The notes under the pieces were generated by a model. That model ran no database searches. It was given only the letters and a program-made list of their open reading frames with translations, and was not told where the DNA came from. From Embiotoca jacksoni (taxonomy: Eukaryota > Chordata > Actinopteri > Embiotocidae), in contig JAKOON010000053.1 of assembly GCA_022577435.1 (NCBI GenBank), positions 353,501 to 417,500 on the forward strand: DNA of 64,000 nucleotides, written 5' to 3'. Shown here in pieces: positions 35,701-48,617 of this stretch (positions are counted from its first letter, which is position 1; every line of letters starts with the position of its first letter). The position numbers were made by a program, and so were the translations under genes.

Positions 35701-38700
35701 TGACCGTCGCTGAGGACCGAACAGAAAGAAACAAAAAAAAAAAGGTGAACGTTGAAGGTCCAAATATAACACGTGTTTTAATTATGTTTTAATGTCCTCT
35801 GATTTTTTGTTTCTTCAATATGTTTCTCATGTTGTTGTTTTTTTTCCCTTAACTCACTGAAACTCTCTAAAAGAAAACTAATCTTTTTAAATCTGGCCTT
35901 CTAGTGATGTTTATCATCCTGATGTTGACAGCTGAAGTGTAAAAAGTGTAGAAATGAAAAAGGAGGAAGAGGAGGACGGCGGGCGATGAGGCGGGTGCTT
36001 ACTTGTAGGAGCAGCTGGTGGTTTTGACCGGGATGCAGGCCAACGCCGTGGGCCAGCTGAACATGTAGGTGCACTCCGACGTCTCCCGCAGAAACTCCGG
36101 CGCTCCCTGAACCAGTGAAAACAACAAAAAAGCACACACAGGAAGTCAACATATCACACGCAGGAAGTCAACATATCACACGCAGGAAGTCAACATATCA
36201 CACGCAGGAAGTCAACATATCACGCAGGAAGTCAACATATCACACGCAGGAAGTCAACATATCACACGCAGGAAGTCAACATATCACACGCAGGAAGTCA
36301 ACATATCACACGCAGGAAGTCAACATATCACGCAGGAAGTCAACATATCACACGCAGGAAGTCAACATATCACACGCAGGAAGTCAACATATCACACGCA
36401 GGAAGTCAACATAAAATCCGATAAAAACTCTTCGACTTTCCGCCTTCCTGTCTGTGAAACCTCACCGGGTGCCGGTCGGGGTGGCAGGAGAAGTAGATCT
36501 CCGTGGATCGCTGGTAAATCTCGTGACACTTCTCTCCGTGCGTGTAGTTCAGGATGATCTGGTCTCCCATGAAGGTCAGAACCTGAGACGACATTCCTGC
36601 GCGGAAAAAAAAATTAATAAAAAAAAATATATATAGAAAAGGAGGAAAAATGATGACACACAATTTCTCCGTCGGAGGTCGGATCACTCGGCTGTTATTT
36701 TTTTTTTTTTCATTTGTTTCATTCCCCACACCTGCACTCTTGGCTTTGTTTCCCCCGTCCACCTGGCAGGAGGAGACGGTTTCGGAGCCGGTGTCCACGT
36801 GGCCGCAGACGTCTTTCTGGAGCGCCCCGCAGACGGACAGGTGGTAGATGTACTCGCCGCTCCTGACGGGGTAGTCTCTGCCCTTCAGAGAACCGAGGTC
36901 CAACTCGTAACCGCTCCTCGGGTCGCGAACCCGGCAGTCGTCGCCTGGGAGGAAAAAAAAGTTCGGCGCTGGTTTGACGCTTCACAGATTTATCGGACGT
37001 CGTCACGCTGGTGCGATCGAATCAGAGCATTTTTTTCATTTCAATTACATGTTTTTTTTTTTTTTATTGTCTGCAAAAAGAAAAAAAACACACAACCGGG
37101 ATATTTTTCTTTCCTCTGTCAAATAGCGATGTTTTGTTTTTGTTTTTGTTTTTTTTACCGAGAGACTTCCTGGTGGGACAGGCCTCCGACGTCTTCCAGA
37201 TGAAGACGTACTCACAACCGTCTTGACGGTCGAACACCGGGGAGCCCTGGACGGAAACAACCGCACCAAAATTTTTGATTAGTAAGAATCTGTGAGAAAA
37301 CCGACGGCTCTTTTTGTTTCGTGCCGTTACGCAAGAGTTTTTCCACCGAATCTGATCCGAACACTAAAACAAAAAAACAACAACGTGCGAGTCGGAGGTC
37401 TCGACGCGACTCACCGGGCTGTCGTCGCAGTGCAAGATGATGCGCGTGGAGTAGCGGGACGAGGCGCCGCAGCGGTCCCCGTTCTCGTACAGGATGCTGA
37501 CGGTGCCGTCCTCCGCCACCCGCGGGCTGGACTGGATGTAGCCCAGGTTGTAACTCCGCCCGTCGATCAAACCGCAAGAACCCAAGGGACCCACTGGGGA
37601 GAAGGCAGAGCCCCAAATTTAAGACCGTCATTTTCGGGACACAAAAATAAAAGTCACGTTTACAGCTGGAATTTATTGATCCGTATCACTTTAGTGATTA
37701 GCTATATATTGAGTATAATGAATAATGACATGCTGATAATGAGATTTCGAGCTGATATCAGGAGTTCTGTTACGACGTCTGTGTTTATTCTGATATTTTT
37801 AGTGCCGAGCTCTTATTTCCTGACCTGGACAGTACTTCAGAGACGGGAGCGGTTCGCAGACGTTGATGTAGAAGCTGCGCGAGTTGACGGCGTCGGTGTC
37901 GATGGGCATCCACGGGCTGTCGTCTGCGTGCCGGGTCAGGGGAGTCAGGTCGTACTTGTTACCGTGGGAATCTAAAATTTAAAAAAAAAGAAAAAGAAAC
38001 AAATAAAACGGCAGAGTTACGAACGCAAAAGGAAAAGGGAGGTGTGGATTTAGGAATATCGCACGGAGGGGGAGGGGGGGTGTTTTAACGTTATTATTCA
38101 GGGTCGGGGTCGGGTCACTCTCAAAACATAAAAACGTTTTCGTTTGTGCGATGTCCGTTTCCGTGGCAACACATCGGGGTGTACGACTAAGAACTGGAAG
38201 ACAATCAGTCGCGTCAGTAGACTCCAATGCAATAAAGGCATTGTTCACTACTCCAGGAAGTAGGCCGACCCTTAGCAACGACCCCAGCAACCGTTTTATT
38301 GCTCTCTGGAGATCGTTTCTCAAACGGAATAATTACAGCACATAGAGACACTAAACTGCTCAGCTAGCTCAGTCTGGTTGTAACTGAGGTATCTGAAGAA
38401 AAAAAGAAAACCAAACCGGTCCAGCCGGCCGCCGCTAGGATTTTAAGCGCACGACTGTCCGTGGTGTCACGGCGCTCGGAGCGACCAAATAAAAAAATGA
38501 AGGACCGAAAGAAACCCGATTTCACCAAATGGGTCACATTTAATAGACCTACAACACGTAAAAACAACACTATATTGCACATTGTATGAAATCCTATTCC
38601 AATAATATATATTATCTGTGTGTGTGTGTGTTCTCACCGCTGAACCTGCACTCGACCGCAGACGGTTTGCAGGCCAGAGCCGTGGAGAACTCGAACAGGA

Positions 38701-41700
38701 CGTCGTGGACCACGTGTTTGGGTAACGTGCTCAGGTCCTCCTGCATCATCTTCAGCGAGCCGGGGTGAGCGGACGGATCGCACACGAAGTTAATGGTGAA
38801 GGTGTCGCGGCTCCCTGCGGAAACGGGAAAATAAGCAACGGGGCAAAGAAGCTGTACATTTGTTTCCGGTTTTGCGCGAGGGTCGATCAAAAAGTTCAGA
38901 CACGGCTCCCGTCGCACGGAGCGGGAGGAAGTTAAAACCTTCGCGAGTCTGTATTTCAGGTTTCGTCGATCTCGTCCGCTGCCGCGAAAAAAAAGAAGTC
39001 ATTGCAGAGACTTGAATCTCGGATTCTGCTTCCAAAAAAATGCGACCAAAAAGGGTTTTATTCCCCGCTGAAAATGAACCACCATTTATATAAAAAAAGA
39101 CACGTGAATTAAAATGTAAGTTTGACATTAAAACACTTTTCTTTTTTTTTTTTTTATTCACTTCAGTTTCTTTGAGCTCAACAATGAAAACTGTGTGAAT
39201 AAAAACAAGTTTTGACATTCAGTCTGCAGAAAAAGTCTTTTTCCTGAATGACTTTTTCCTGTTTTCTTTATGAAATCTGAGGGCACTCTCTCACTTTGAG
39301 AAGCTTTCCGACCGCCCGTTTTCCACTTACATTTGCAACCGCCGGTCCTGCTTTCATCGTCGAATCCTTTGTGACGGCGCGCGAGCCGATTAGCAAAACT
39401 CGCGATCTAAAAGCCGACGGCGTTTATGTTTTGGTACCTGTGGGATTGTCCCGGGGGCCTTTGTACGTCAGTTTGAGGATGCCGTCGGTGGAGTACTGGA
39501 GGCTCTTCTCCACGCCCACCGGGCTGACGGGAACCCCGTTCTCCATCTCGCAGCCCGCCATGCCCGTCCCGCACTCTGCCACGTCTGAGCAGATGTTCAC
39601 CTGCGGGGAGGAGGACGTTAATACCGGTCTTGTCTTTGTATTTCATGGTGAGCTAGCAGCCAACGCATATTTGGGAGTACCGAAGGCCGTCCACTAATCT
39701 CCCAAAAATTCTAAAACCGTGATAAAAAAAAAAAAAAAAAAAAAAGAAAATTGAAAAAAAAAAAAAAACTCGTTCCAATTATGTTATTACAACCCAAAAT
39801 CTAAAACCTTAAATAAAGTCAACATTTCTGGACATGTTGATAAAAAAATCAACACGATGAACTTAACTTAAGTGCTAACTTCATTTGAGTTAAAAAATTC
39901 CAGTTATCATTTGTCGTAAACATTTTAAATATTCACAATCCATTTTAATAATTGTTTAAGTGACATTTCAAAGAAGAAGAAAAAAAGGCACATTTTGAAG
40001 AATTCCTGGTTCTAAAAATGTAAATATAGTTTTGGTGACTTTCTGGTTTATACGTGACGGAAACTAAACAACTTTGGACTGTTTAATGTGCCGTCAGCTA
40101 AATACAAAACGAGGCTGACGGACGTCGCTCATCGAGCGCCACGAGGGGAGTCTTGTCCTACCAGGAATTCCTTTCCGTTCGCGGACGTGTTGTATCCGGT
40201 CTTGGAGGCCAGGAGCTGAAGGTTGTAGTCGAAGCCGGTGACGGGGTCGAACACGGCGCAGCTCTGACGCGACAAACGAAAAACAACAACAGTTACGATT
40301 TCACCGACGTTTCGGCGAAACCGCGCGCGACGTCCGAGCGGGTGTCTGACGTGGACTCACGCTGTTCCTGGTGGTCTGGATGGCGCAGGCGGCGCTCGTC
40401 TCCCACAGGATGCTGGTGGTGCAGTTCTTGTACATGAGGAATCGCGGTCCCGTCGCCTGCGCGGCGCACAAAAGCGAGAGGTCAACGTCTGCTTTCGCGG
40501 TTCGCGGGATCGGAGAGGAGAAAAAAAAAATACAAATAAAGAAAATGAAGAAATAAATCGGCGAGGCCGCTTACCATCGTCCCTCTGGAGCAGATCAGGT
40601 GGATGTGCGTCGTGTAGGAGAGCTTCAGGCCGTCCGACGCGCAGGCCGAGCCGTCGGTGAGCTCCAGCAGCAGCCGGTCCCGGCTCTCGATGACCAGGGC
40701 GCGCTTGAAGACGCCCACGTTGCTGACCGACACCGTCTCCTTCGCGGAGCCCTGGAGGACGAGACGGCCGTCCCGTCAGAAAAATAACAAAAAAAGGAAA
40801 CACTTCGCACTTCGTAAAAGTTTCTCGTTCGGATTGTTTACGCCGAGCGTGCAGTTATAAACAGTTCAATTCATTCATGGCGGTTACGGTTCTTTAATGG
40901 CCGCCTGGTGGCCGACTGTTACAGCGTTTTCTAATGTTCTTCTGTACATTTCTACCATAGAGTCGAGTGATTTTGGAGGCTTTGCCACCTTAAAATTCCC
41001 CTTAGGGCGACAGGTTTTCATGTAAAAGTGGACCCCACGACGGGGCTTCGTTTTGCCGCCTGCTCCCACGTCACGCCGCCACCGACCTTATCTTGGACGT
41101 ATTTCATCTGGCAGACGGACGCGTCACGGTCGCAGCCCGGCACCGGGTTGATGGGCCGACATATGTTGATGTAGTATTTCTTGCGGTCCACGGTGTCGGA
41201 AAGATCCATCACCTCCCAGTTCGTGGCGGAGGAGGGGCGCGTCAGGCTGGAGGGCGGAGAAGAAGAAAAAAAAAAGGGACGAGAGGCGGGTGAGGAGGGG
41301 AATCTGTGGTTTTGGATGATTTTGACAGACGTCCGGGGTTTCGTGCTGTTTTAATGGCTGCCTAAAATGTCTCCACGTCTTCGCGCGCGGCGGGCCGCGT
41401 TGCCGCGGGGTTACCTGGATAAGTCGTACTGGTCCAGAGAGTCGGGATCCGTCACCAAGCACTCGTGAGGCCTTTCGGGACACGCGTAGGACGTGTACCA
41501 GCGGAAGTTGTACGTGTACTTGTCTTCGACCTGGAATTCGGGTTTGCCGGGTCCGGCTTCGGGGTCGCAGAGGAAGGAGATGACGGTGGATCTGAGGGTA
41601 TGTCTTTGGTTGTTGTACATGGAACCGTTGCTGTAGGTCAGCTGGATCAGGCCGTCGTAGTAGGACAGGCGAGAGTTCGCTTCGCCGAGATTCCAGGAAC

Positions 41701-42753
41701 TGAAGAGGAAACGCGAGATGGGCAAAATGTGAGAACGTCAGTGCGGAAAATTTACCAAACAAATAATATACACGCTTTAAGAGTCCAAAAAAAGAAATAT
41801 TTTCTAGAAGACGGACGTCTCAAATCGCCATAGTAACACAACGAAGCGGTCTGAATTAAACACGTATCGCAGCCTACTTTCACGTTAAAAATGTTTCGTT
41901 TTTTTTTAAACATTTGGATTTTTTATTCACTATCCTTTTCTAAGTTGTACCTTTGTTTTATTACTAATAAAGTACGACGTACTAATATCAATCAGCTGGA
42001 TAGAAGTTTGGTTTTTTGTCTTGATGAATTGTCTACACAGGCAGTAAAAATTAAAAAATTAAAAAATGAAAGGAAAACCAGTTGGAAAAATTGAGAATTT
42101 GATTGTACGAGTTGCTTGGTGCGTGACCTTGGATCCGTCTCACCTGGTTTCCACCTGACACGCTCCGGACTTCTCGGGACACGAAACCGCTTTGACCGGA
42201 CCGCACACGTTGATGTAGTAGTTGTAGTTGCCGCTGGTGAGGTTGTAGAAGCCGCCGTTGGGTTTGGAGAGAGGCGACAAGTCGAAAGAGAAGCCTGCGG
42301 AGCGGAAACTCGCGTCAGCGTTTCGGGTCAAAGAACGTGTGAACGGCGTGGGGTGACCGTGACCTTTGACCTTTAAACACCAAAATCAAACCCGGTCTTC
42401 GTTGGTATCAAGTGAATGGTTTTGCCAAATTTGAACAAATTCCCTCGAGGCGTTCTTGAGATATCGCGTTCACCCCTTTCGGACCTCTTGGGCTTAAAGG
42501 AAATTCTCTTTTTCGCTGTTTTTCTGGCATTTTATCGACCGGACAATAACTTCACCGACCGATGCTGCAAAAATCTGGTGAACAGACGCCGAAAACAATT
42601 CTGGAGTAAAACTGCGTGAGCAGAATTCAAAATCCTCAAATCAAATCGACCGTCTCCCCGCGAGCTCTCCAGAACTTTCTTCTCTCATCTTTTGTCCGCA
42701 TTTTTCCTCGCTCGAGTAAAATGTCGATCAGCGGGAAACCGTGTCGATCGAAC

Positions 42754-42804
<51 letters not shown>

Positions 42805-45109
42805 ATACCAGCATGAGGGTCCTCCACCTTGCAGTCGTCTCCTTGCGTCTTGGAGAGGACACAGGCGGCGGCGGTGTACCACTCCAGCTCGTAGACGCAC
42901 TGGTCGTACGAAACACTACGGAGGACGGGGGCGCTCTCCAGATCGCCTGCGAGGACGGACAGAAACCCAAATAAAGAAACAAACGCGCGGCAGACCGGAG
43001 GGATAAAATTAAAAAAAATAAAAAGTCAGGTCAGACGATTTCGCCTCGGCCGTCCCCTCCGCCCCTCACCTGGTTTGCATTTGAGGGTCAGAATAGTTTG
43101 GATCCTCTTCCTCTTGTTGGCGCAGAAACTTCCGTCGGTGTACGTCAGCCGGATGTCGTTTCCCACTTTGGTCTTCTGGGGCGACGAGAGGAAGCTGCCG
43201 AGGCTGACGGTGACGTTGTTCTTGTCTGAGATCAGATAAACCCGCGGTTAACGTGAATGAAAAAAAAAATTTACACCCCCGCCCCACCCCAAAAAAAAAT
43301 AAACCACCATGTTTTCCGGTCTCTTACCGACGGCACAGATGGAGGCGTCGGCCGGGCAGTCGGCGGCGCCTTCGGTCCGGACGACTTTGTGGCAGACGTT
43401 CAGGTAGTAGCGCGAGTCCGACTTGACGGATTTATCGTCCACCGCCTCCCAGTTCCCTTCGGAGCCTGAGAGCGACACGCCGAGAGACAAAGTGTTACAG
43501 CGTCGCGCTGAATACGCCCGCAAACCGATCGGGATTCAGAAACAACAATCGAAAGCAAAAGTGACAACGTTTCATCGATATTAACGTACCTGGAATGAAG
43601 CGAAATGTGTTTTACGAGTCGTTATTTTAGACGACAAAAAAAAACAGCTTTATGAAGCCTGGTGGAGACATTTTATTGATTTGGAATTTTATGGGACTAT
43701 TTGAATGGAGGCTTTTTTTTTTTCTTTTTTTTTTTGGAGCCGACCTCTGGTGGCACTCGGTGGTATTGCATTTTAAGACGCTTCCGCATCGGCCTCATTT
43801 TTCAGCTACGTCCCACTTTTATATAGAGTCTGTAGCCACGCCGCTTCCGACCGCGCTAACGTTAGCGTCACATGATCGGAAATCGCTGGTTTCTGTCGTG
43901 GAAAGCTGATAGTTGGGACATTTTGGTGGTTTTTTTTTGGGTACGTGGTCTGAAAAGTTTGGGAACCTCTGTCCCGACTACCGTATTTCAAATTTGCAAA
44001 CAAATCCAAAAATAATTAAATGAAAAAGAAAAACTGCGACAACACGAGCCGGTGCACTCACCGGGGTATCTGGTGAGGGGCGAGAGGTCGTAGTGTTTTT
44101 TGCCGTCCCTGACCCGACACAGCAGGTCCTCCTTCTCCTTGACGCAGGCGAAGGACGTCTCCCAGTTGAAGTAATACGTGCAGTCCGTCTCGCCCGCGAA
44201 CACGGGACTCCCGTGCCCGCCGTTGGCTGCAGGAAAACACGGCGAAACGACAGGAAGGGAAGGTGAGATGCGACGTAATGACTCCACCCGTCTTGACGTT
44301 TCAAAATGAACGAAACGCTAAAGAAAAAGCTCTCGTTAAAATGTATTCTTATTTTGACCCGTGGAGTTTTTGCTGGACGTCATCTTGAGTTTTTAATCAC
44401 TTTATCGTCACATTGAGAAGACAAAATTGAAAGAACTCTCGAAATCAATTATAGTATAAACGTTATGTTTAGAGTTTTGGCCCCCTTTCTAATTATTCCC
44501 CTTCACTCTAGTACTTTAAAAAAAAAAAAAAAAACAGAAGTTATTTCCTTTATTTAACCAAGTAAAGCTTCACCGACCTGGTGAGAAATCCCCACTCTGA
44601 TTTTATTTAAAAAAATAAATAAATAAATAAATAAATTTAAAAAAACATTCTACCACCAGATGGCGCCAACGTAGAGACTTTTCGAAAATCCTTTAACACA
44701 GCGTTGATAAAAAAAATACAAAAAAATACAAAAAAAAGCTTGAAAATAAAAGCAGAGAGTCTCACATGCGTTCTTGTTGCAGTCAAAGTTGATGATGGTC
44801 ATTCTCTGGAAGCCGGAGGAGCAACTCTGGCCGCCCGGATAGATGAGAGTCAGATCTCCGTCTGAGTAACTGAAAGAGGAGGAAAAACAACATTTTAAGA
44901 AATTGGATTAAATCAGTTGAATAAAAAAAAAAAAAAAACCTCTCCGTGGATCGTCGCTGAGTAAATAAACTTTTCAATCAACAGCATCATTATTAATAAA
45001 CAACAGGGGGGGGGAAGTTGACGTCGCTGCTTGGTAGCTACGTAGTCATGCGAGGGTAATAAGTATTGTTTGGGTGTTGATTTTTGTTTGCATTTTTGTT
45101 TTTTCTTTG

Positions 45110-45155
<46 letters not shown>

Positions 45156-48100
45156 TACCGTAGCGTCTGGTTCTGATTCCTTCCGGCCACCTTGTACATG
45201 TCTCCGGACTTCTTCACCTGGCAGGACGATACGAACTCGTCGTCGCCACATTCGTCCGGGGGGATCCTCCCGCACACGTTCAGGTAGTAGACGTAGCCGG
45301 CGTCGCCGTCGGACGCCGAGTGCGCGTAGTACGGCTGGTCGGTGGCTGCGGACGACGAGACGGCGGACACGTTAACTGCGAGCCGAGTACGACCGTCGAC
45401 CGTGCGGTCACGACACCGCCGCTTCATTTTGTTGGCGCTGCAGGTCGCAGCCGGTATCGGACTTTAAAAATCCACGCGTCGCGTTTGTCTCAAAAACAAG
45501 GAATCTGTTCGACGTGCAGCCGCAGACTTCAACGTTGCAGTAAAACGGGAGGAGGAAAAAGGCTTTTTCTATTCCTCACAATGAGTTGACGAAAAAAAAA
45601 AAAACAGGAAGGTCACGACAAGTTTACTCGTGAAGCCGCTTCCTCTTCAAATAAAAAAAAAAAAGCAGCAGCGGGAGCCTCTCGTAGGTTAAATATGGAG
45701 CCGTGAATAATACCAGCGTTGCGTCAACTGCAAACGAGGAATGCTCGAGTTTTATTTTTAACTCGCGAGAAGGAAGAGGAAAAAAATAGCCAGTTTATAA
45801 CAATAAAAGCAATTACTTCAAAATAAAAGACTTGGGTGGGAAAAAAAAATACATTCGTGGGGCGGATGTTACAGTACATTTTGTTGAACGGGTAGAGAGG
45901 AGGTCTTGGGAGGGGTCGGGGGTGAGGGGGTGAGGGGATGAGGGGGGGGCAGGTCGAGATCAACGGGTTTTCGGAGGAAGAACTACTTACAGCTCAGAGT
46001 GAGCGGGCTGAGGTCGATGGAGATGTCGTGCTGTTTGCTGGTCAGTTTGCACGTGCTGCTCTCCAGATAATCCCTGTGACAGGCGTACTCCGTCACCCAC
46101 TCCACCTCGTAGCGGCAGTTCAACTCGGCCACTATCCTGGGAGCGCTGCCCTGGAGGAGACAGGAAGTAGGACAGCGTTAAAAAAAACCCAAAAGAATAA
46201 AAAAACTCATCAAATTTTGTTGTTGTTGTTGTTGTTTTGTTGTTGTTTTTTAAACGAGCCGAAGCGAGTAATTATTCGAACGGCGTGCAACGAAACGAAC
46301 CGAGTCGTCGAGACCTACCGAATGCCTGCTGGACGGACAGATGAACGTGATGGTGACGGCGGGAATGTGTCCGTGGCAGGAGGGCGGAGGAGTCGAGTCG
46401 GCGCTCTCTTCGTAGTGTAACTTCAACCTTGAGAGGACGGGAGCGACGAGAGGTCAGTGAGAGTCAGTGAATTCAAAAAAAATGTAAAAAACGAAGTGGC
46501 CACAGGGATTTTTTTTTTTGCTTTTCGAGAGTCCCCCACTTTTTTTTAGCCGAGTCAGCCTGTTTCTTACTGTTGGCGTGGCGGCGAACGGCTCGCTCGC
46601 TCATATTTGATAAATCTTTAGCAGTTCTGCAAACTTTACATTCAGAATTTTCTCATCATCATGCAAGTCTCTAAATTTTAATTCATTTTGTCGCCAAAAC
46701 TCTTGAAATGTGCATTTTCCTGCATGTTTTCCTGAATAGGTAAAAAAAAAAAAAGTTACATCTTTACTGAAGTGCCACATGAAGGAAAATATGGGAAATA
46801 ATAGGATTTTTTTTTTTATTTTATTTTTTTTAAAGACGACATATTATACATATTAAAACTAAATATCATTTTTTTGGATAAATGAGAACTAAATTTAAAC
46901 ATGCAACCAAAAGTCACTAAAAGATATTTCATGACTTGGCCCCCCCCCCCCAAAAAAATGGATCAAATTCTCAGATTTACCCTGTCTGGAAAAAGAGAGT
47001 TAAAAACATTCCCTTAAAATTCCCTGAAATGTGAGAACTCTGCAGCACAATCTGGACTTTCTGAGTCTCGATAAACTAGTGAAACAATTCTCAACTCAAA
47101 GCAACAGAATCGACGTTCCCTGTAAATCCCACCCTCCCGCTCATATTCAAATGACGGAGGTCAACGATGGCGGAGAGGTTCACCTGTCGCTGGACACCAG
47201 CTCCAGCTGCCCGGTGGGAGCGCCCATGCTGAAGGAACGCCCGCCGCTGACGAGGCAGGCCGCCGCGTCCTCCGAGCAGGACTTATCTGGACGGTCTGGA
47301 GGAGTGGGGGGGGGGGGACAAAGACGGACGTGAGGTGGGAGATTAAAAAGGAAATGTTTGTACGATCGGGTTGAACGGTTGAACAAAAACAAAGCTGAAA
47401 CGGGTTTATTTTGGCTCATTCGTACCAAATTGATATGTTAATAAAGTTTAGTATCACGTTAACAACGGCGATCGGTGACCGCAGGCATGTTTGGCTTCGT
47501 AAAATGTTTAAACATCATCATGGGTGATTTTGCGAGCTTAAAAAAAAACAAAAAAACATTGGGCATCTATTTATGAATATATTTAACACGCCATCACTGT
47601 AGATATTTAAAAACTCCCTTTTAATTCAATTTTTAAGTCAATTCTGCTGCTGTTGTTGCAGCTTTGTGGTCCAAAATGTAATTTATTTAAACTGTTTTTC
47701 AGGGTTTTTTTTTCTTAAATCGGGAAATAAATCTTAACTTTGGCTGCACTTTCACAATAAAAACTTTCTTTGCCTTTTCTGTTTTCTGGTTTCCAACTTT
47801 CCAGCTTTAACTCCTCCTGCTGACGGATAAACGACTCGGTGTCATTTAACTCCGCCCCCTCCCCCTCCATCACCCCCCCCCCCTCTCACGGTACTCACTG
47901 AGGCTGCGGCAGACGTTGATGTAGAAGTCGATGGTGTCGTCTCCGTCGTCCACCAGGTAGCCGTCGTTCACTTTGATCAGCGGGTTGAGGTCGTGCTTCT
48001 TACCGTCCGCGTCGAAGACGTAGCACGGCACCTGAGACGAGATGGGGGGGGGAGATTAATACCGCAGCACGCACCGCTTCACGTGACGAAATAAAGAACA

Positions 48101-48583
48101 ACGAGAATCATTTCTGCGTCAGATCTGCTGATCAACAACGTCAGCGATCGTTCCACGTCGAGGCGACGTGGAAGCGACGCTTTTCCACGTCTCCCCTCCG
48201 GGCCTCGTCGTTTCCTTAAATCGCCTCAGCGGACGGTTTCGTTTGCCTCGGCAGCTCCTCCACGTACCTCTTTGTGCGGCTTGAACGTGTCCTTCTTGCA
48301 GACGGCGTAGGTCTTCCACTCGAAGTAGTGCACGCAGTGGGCGACGGCCACGAACTCCGGCGTCCCCTGCGGGGACACGAGAGACGGGGGGGACACGGGT
48401 CAGAAGGAGAGTCTCGTGTCCATAAGAAACCACGAGAAGGTTTTTGTGCTGATAGGACACAAAATGTTTATTGCTTATTTTGCTCATGTAAAAAAATCTT
48501 GGGAGGGGATTTTTGAATTTCAATTTGCCGGGAGAAACTTTTTTTTACATAAACTTTTCCAGTTGAGTGCATCACGACCACAG

Positions 48584-48617
<34 letters not shown>

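Noticed and set aside
36115..36414. Regular 22-bp repeats resembling a CRISPR array, with a 99-aa repeat frame
   Set aside because: Units are head-to-tail with no spacers, inside a vertebrate intron; it is a minisatellite. The repetitive peptide is an artefact.
48119..48523. 134-aa minus-strand frame around igf2r exon 4
   Set aside because: It overlaps exon 4 in the wrong frame; the true exon reads GTPEFVAVAHCVHYFEW.
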